Assembly (NCBI RefSeq): GCF_000189635.1
Contig: NW_002476262.1
Span: 62,001-126,000, forward strand
Direction of reading: 5' to 3'
DNA from: Tetrahymena thermophila SB210
Taxonomy: Eukaryota > Ciliophora > Oligohymenophorea > Hymenostomatida > Tetrahymenidae
Length of the DNA stretch: 64,000 nucleotides
The notes below the pieces were generated by a model. That model was not told the DNA's origin. It saw only the letters and a program-made list of their open reading frames with translations, and made no database searches. Position numbers and translations under genes: made by a program. This document shows positions 63,484 through 64,000 of the stretch, in pieces; position 1 is the first letter of the stretch, and every line of letters begins with the position of its first letter.

Positions 63484-64000
63484 ATGGAAAACACATACTA
63501 AAATATAACTCAAGCTACTTTGAATGAAGTCTAAGAAGTTAGAGCAAAAATAACTGATTGGAAAGAATTGAAAAAAGGAAAGCATTTAGTTATATATAAC
63601 ACTCAATATAAGGACTACTCTTTGAAGCTTACTAAGGTTATTGGAACTATTCCTACAAATATTCAAAAAGTAGCTACTTACTTTTTTAGTAATATTGATG
63701 TTTAAAGAGCTAATAGATCAGAAATGCTAACTCAGTTGAACGTTGTTGAGCAAATTGATGAAAATTCGTATATTATTTTATCAAAAACCAAGTCTAAGAT
63801 GCTTGTAAGCTCAAGGGAAAATATCAACGTTGTACGTAAAATTTAGCTAAGTGCTAATGAAATAGTAATCGTAAGATCAAATGTTGACACTCATCATAAG
63901 GTTGTTATTAGTAAAGACTCTGTATAATCATAAACTAAATTATTTGGTTTATTTTTGACAAAAGTTGACGAAAACAACACAAAAATTGAAGTTTACAATT
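63484..64000 (+). CDS. START-domain (lipid-binding) protein, 3' partial
   Basis: The frame opens at MENTYQNITQATLNEVQEV and runs off the window after 172 codons. The pattern KDYSLKLTKVIGTIPTNIQK, NIDVQRANRSEMLTQLNVVE, EQIDENSYIILSKTKSKMLV and SSRENINVVRKIQLSANEIV follows the START helix-grip fold, in which S/K-x-R-D/E-N/F-V is a hallmark strand. START domains carry lipids or sterols in a deep pocket. No other domain is visible in the part present. The start is the first ATG after an A/T-rich leader and gives a sensible domain N-terminus. Confidence 0.75.

Noticed and set aside
63205..63585. Hydrophobic minus-strand frame of 126 codons
   Set aside because: Pure A/T composition with Phe/Leu/Ile, no domain, and it overlaps the start of the START-domain gene.
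1..64000. tRNA, rRNA, CRISPR, telomeric repeats and transposons
   Set aside because: No T-arm-like consensus with cloverleaf, no spaced repeats, no GGGGTT runs and no transposase motifs were seen on reading; a tRNAscan/Rfam run could overturn this.

Overview
The window is macronuclear-type DNA from an oligohymenophorean ciliate, most likely Tetrahymena or a close relative. In gene after gene the conserved protein motifs stay in frame only when TAA and TAG are read as glutamine and TGA alone as stop. Introns are short (about 40-150 bases, a few longer), very A+T-rich and GT...AG. Intergenic DNA is almost pure A/T and proteins are rich in Gln, Asn and Lys. I see no rRNA, tRNA, CRISPR array, transposon or telomere.

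Layout, left to right, 23 protein genes: (+) 3' part of a hybrid histidine kinase with a receiver; (-) ubiquitin protease resembling mitochondrial USP30; (-) long tandem OB-fold protein; (+) NAT9-type N-acetyltransferase; (-) second, shorter tandem OB-fold protein; (+) acidic/Gln-rich protein; (-) P5B ATPase; (+) MORN-repeat protein with an in-frame TGA; (-) C1a-32-like ciliary protein; (-) USP2/21-type ubiquitin protease; (-) ARL8 GTPase; (-) BET-like bromodomain protein with two NET-like domains; (-)(-) two tandem theta-like glutathione S-transferases; (+) acidic unknown protein; (-) PACRG; (+) LMBR1/LIMR membrane protein; (+) leucine-rich protein; (+) cysteine-motif unknown protein; (+) CEP41; (-) TB2/DP1/HVA22-like membrane protein; (+) RsmB/NSUN-type m5C methyltransferase; (+) START-domain protein running off the right edge.

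The genes do not form operons; each has its own intergenic region and many neighbours are divergent or convergent. Loose themes are cilia and tubulin (PACRG, CEP41, C1a-32-like, perhaps NAT9), ubiquitin removal (two USPs), endolysosomal membranes (ARL8, P5B ATPase, LMBR1) and nucleic-acid or chromatin binding (two OB-fold proteins, BET protein). The most notable items are the pair of modular OB-fold proteins with Asn/Arg/Gly-rich linkers, the USP30-like protease that keeps a serine at the third catalytic position, the MORN gene with TGA where a repeat tryptophan belongs, and an alphaproteobacterial-looking rRNA methyltransferase. Gene ends were set by hand from reading frames and splice signals. 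Starts marked uncertain, and exact introns in the multi-exon genes, need transcript data.
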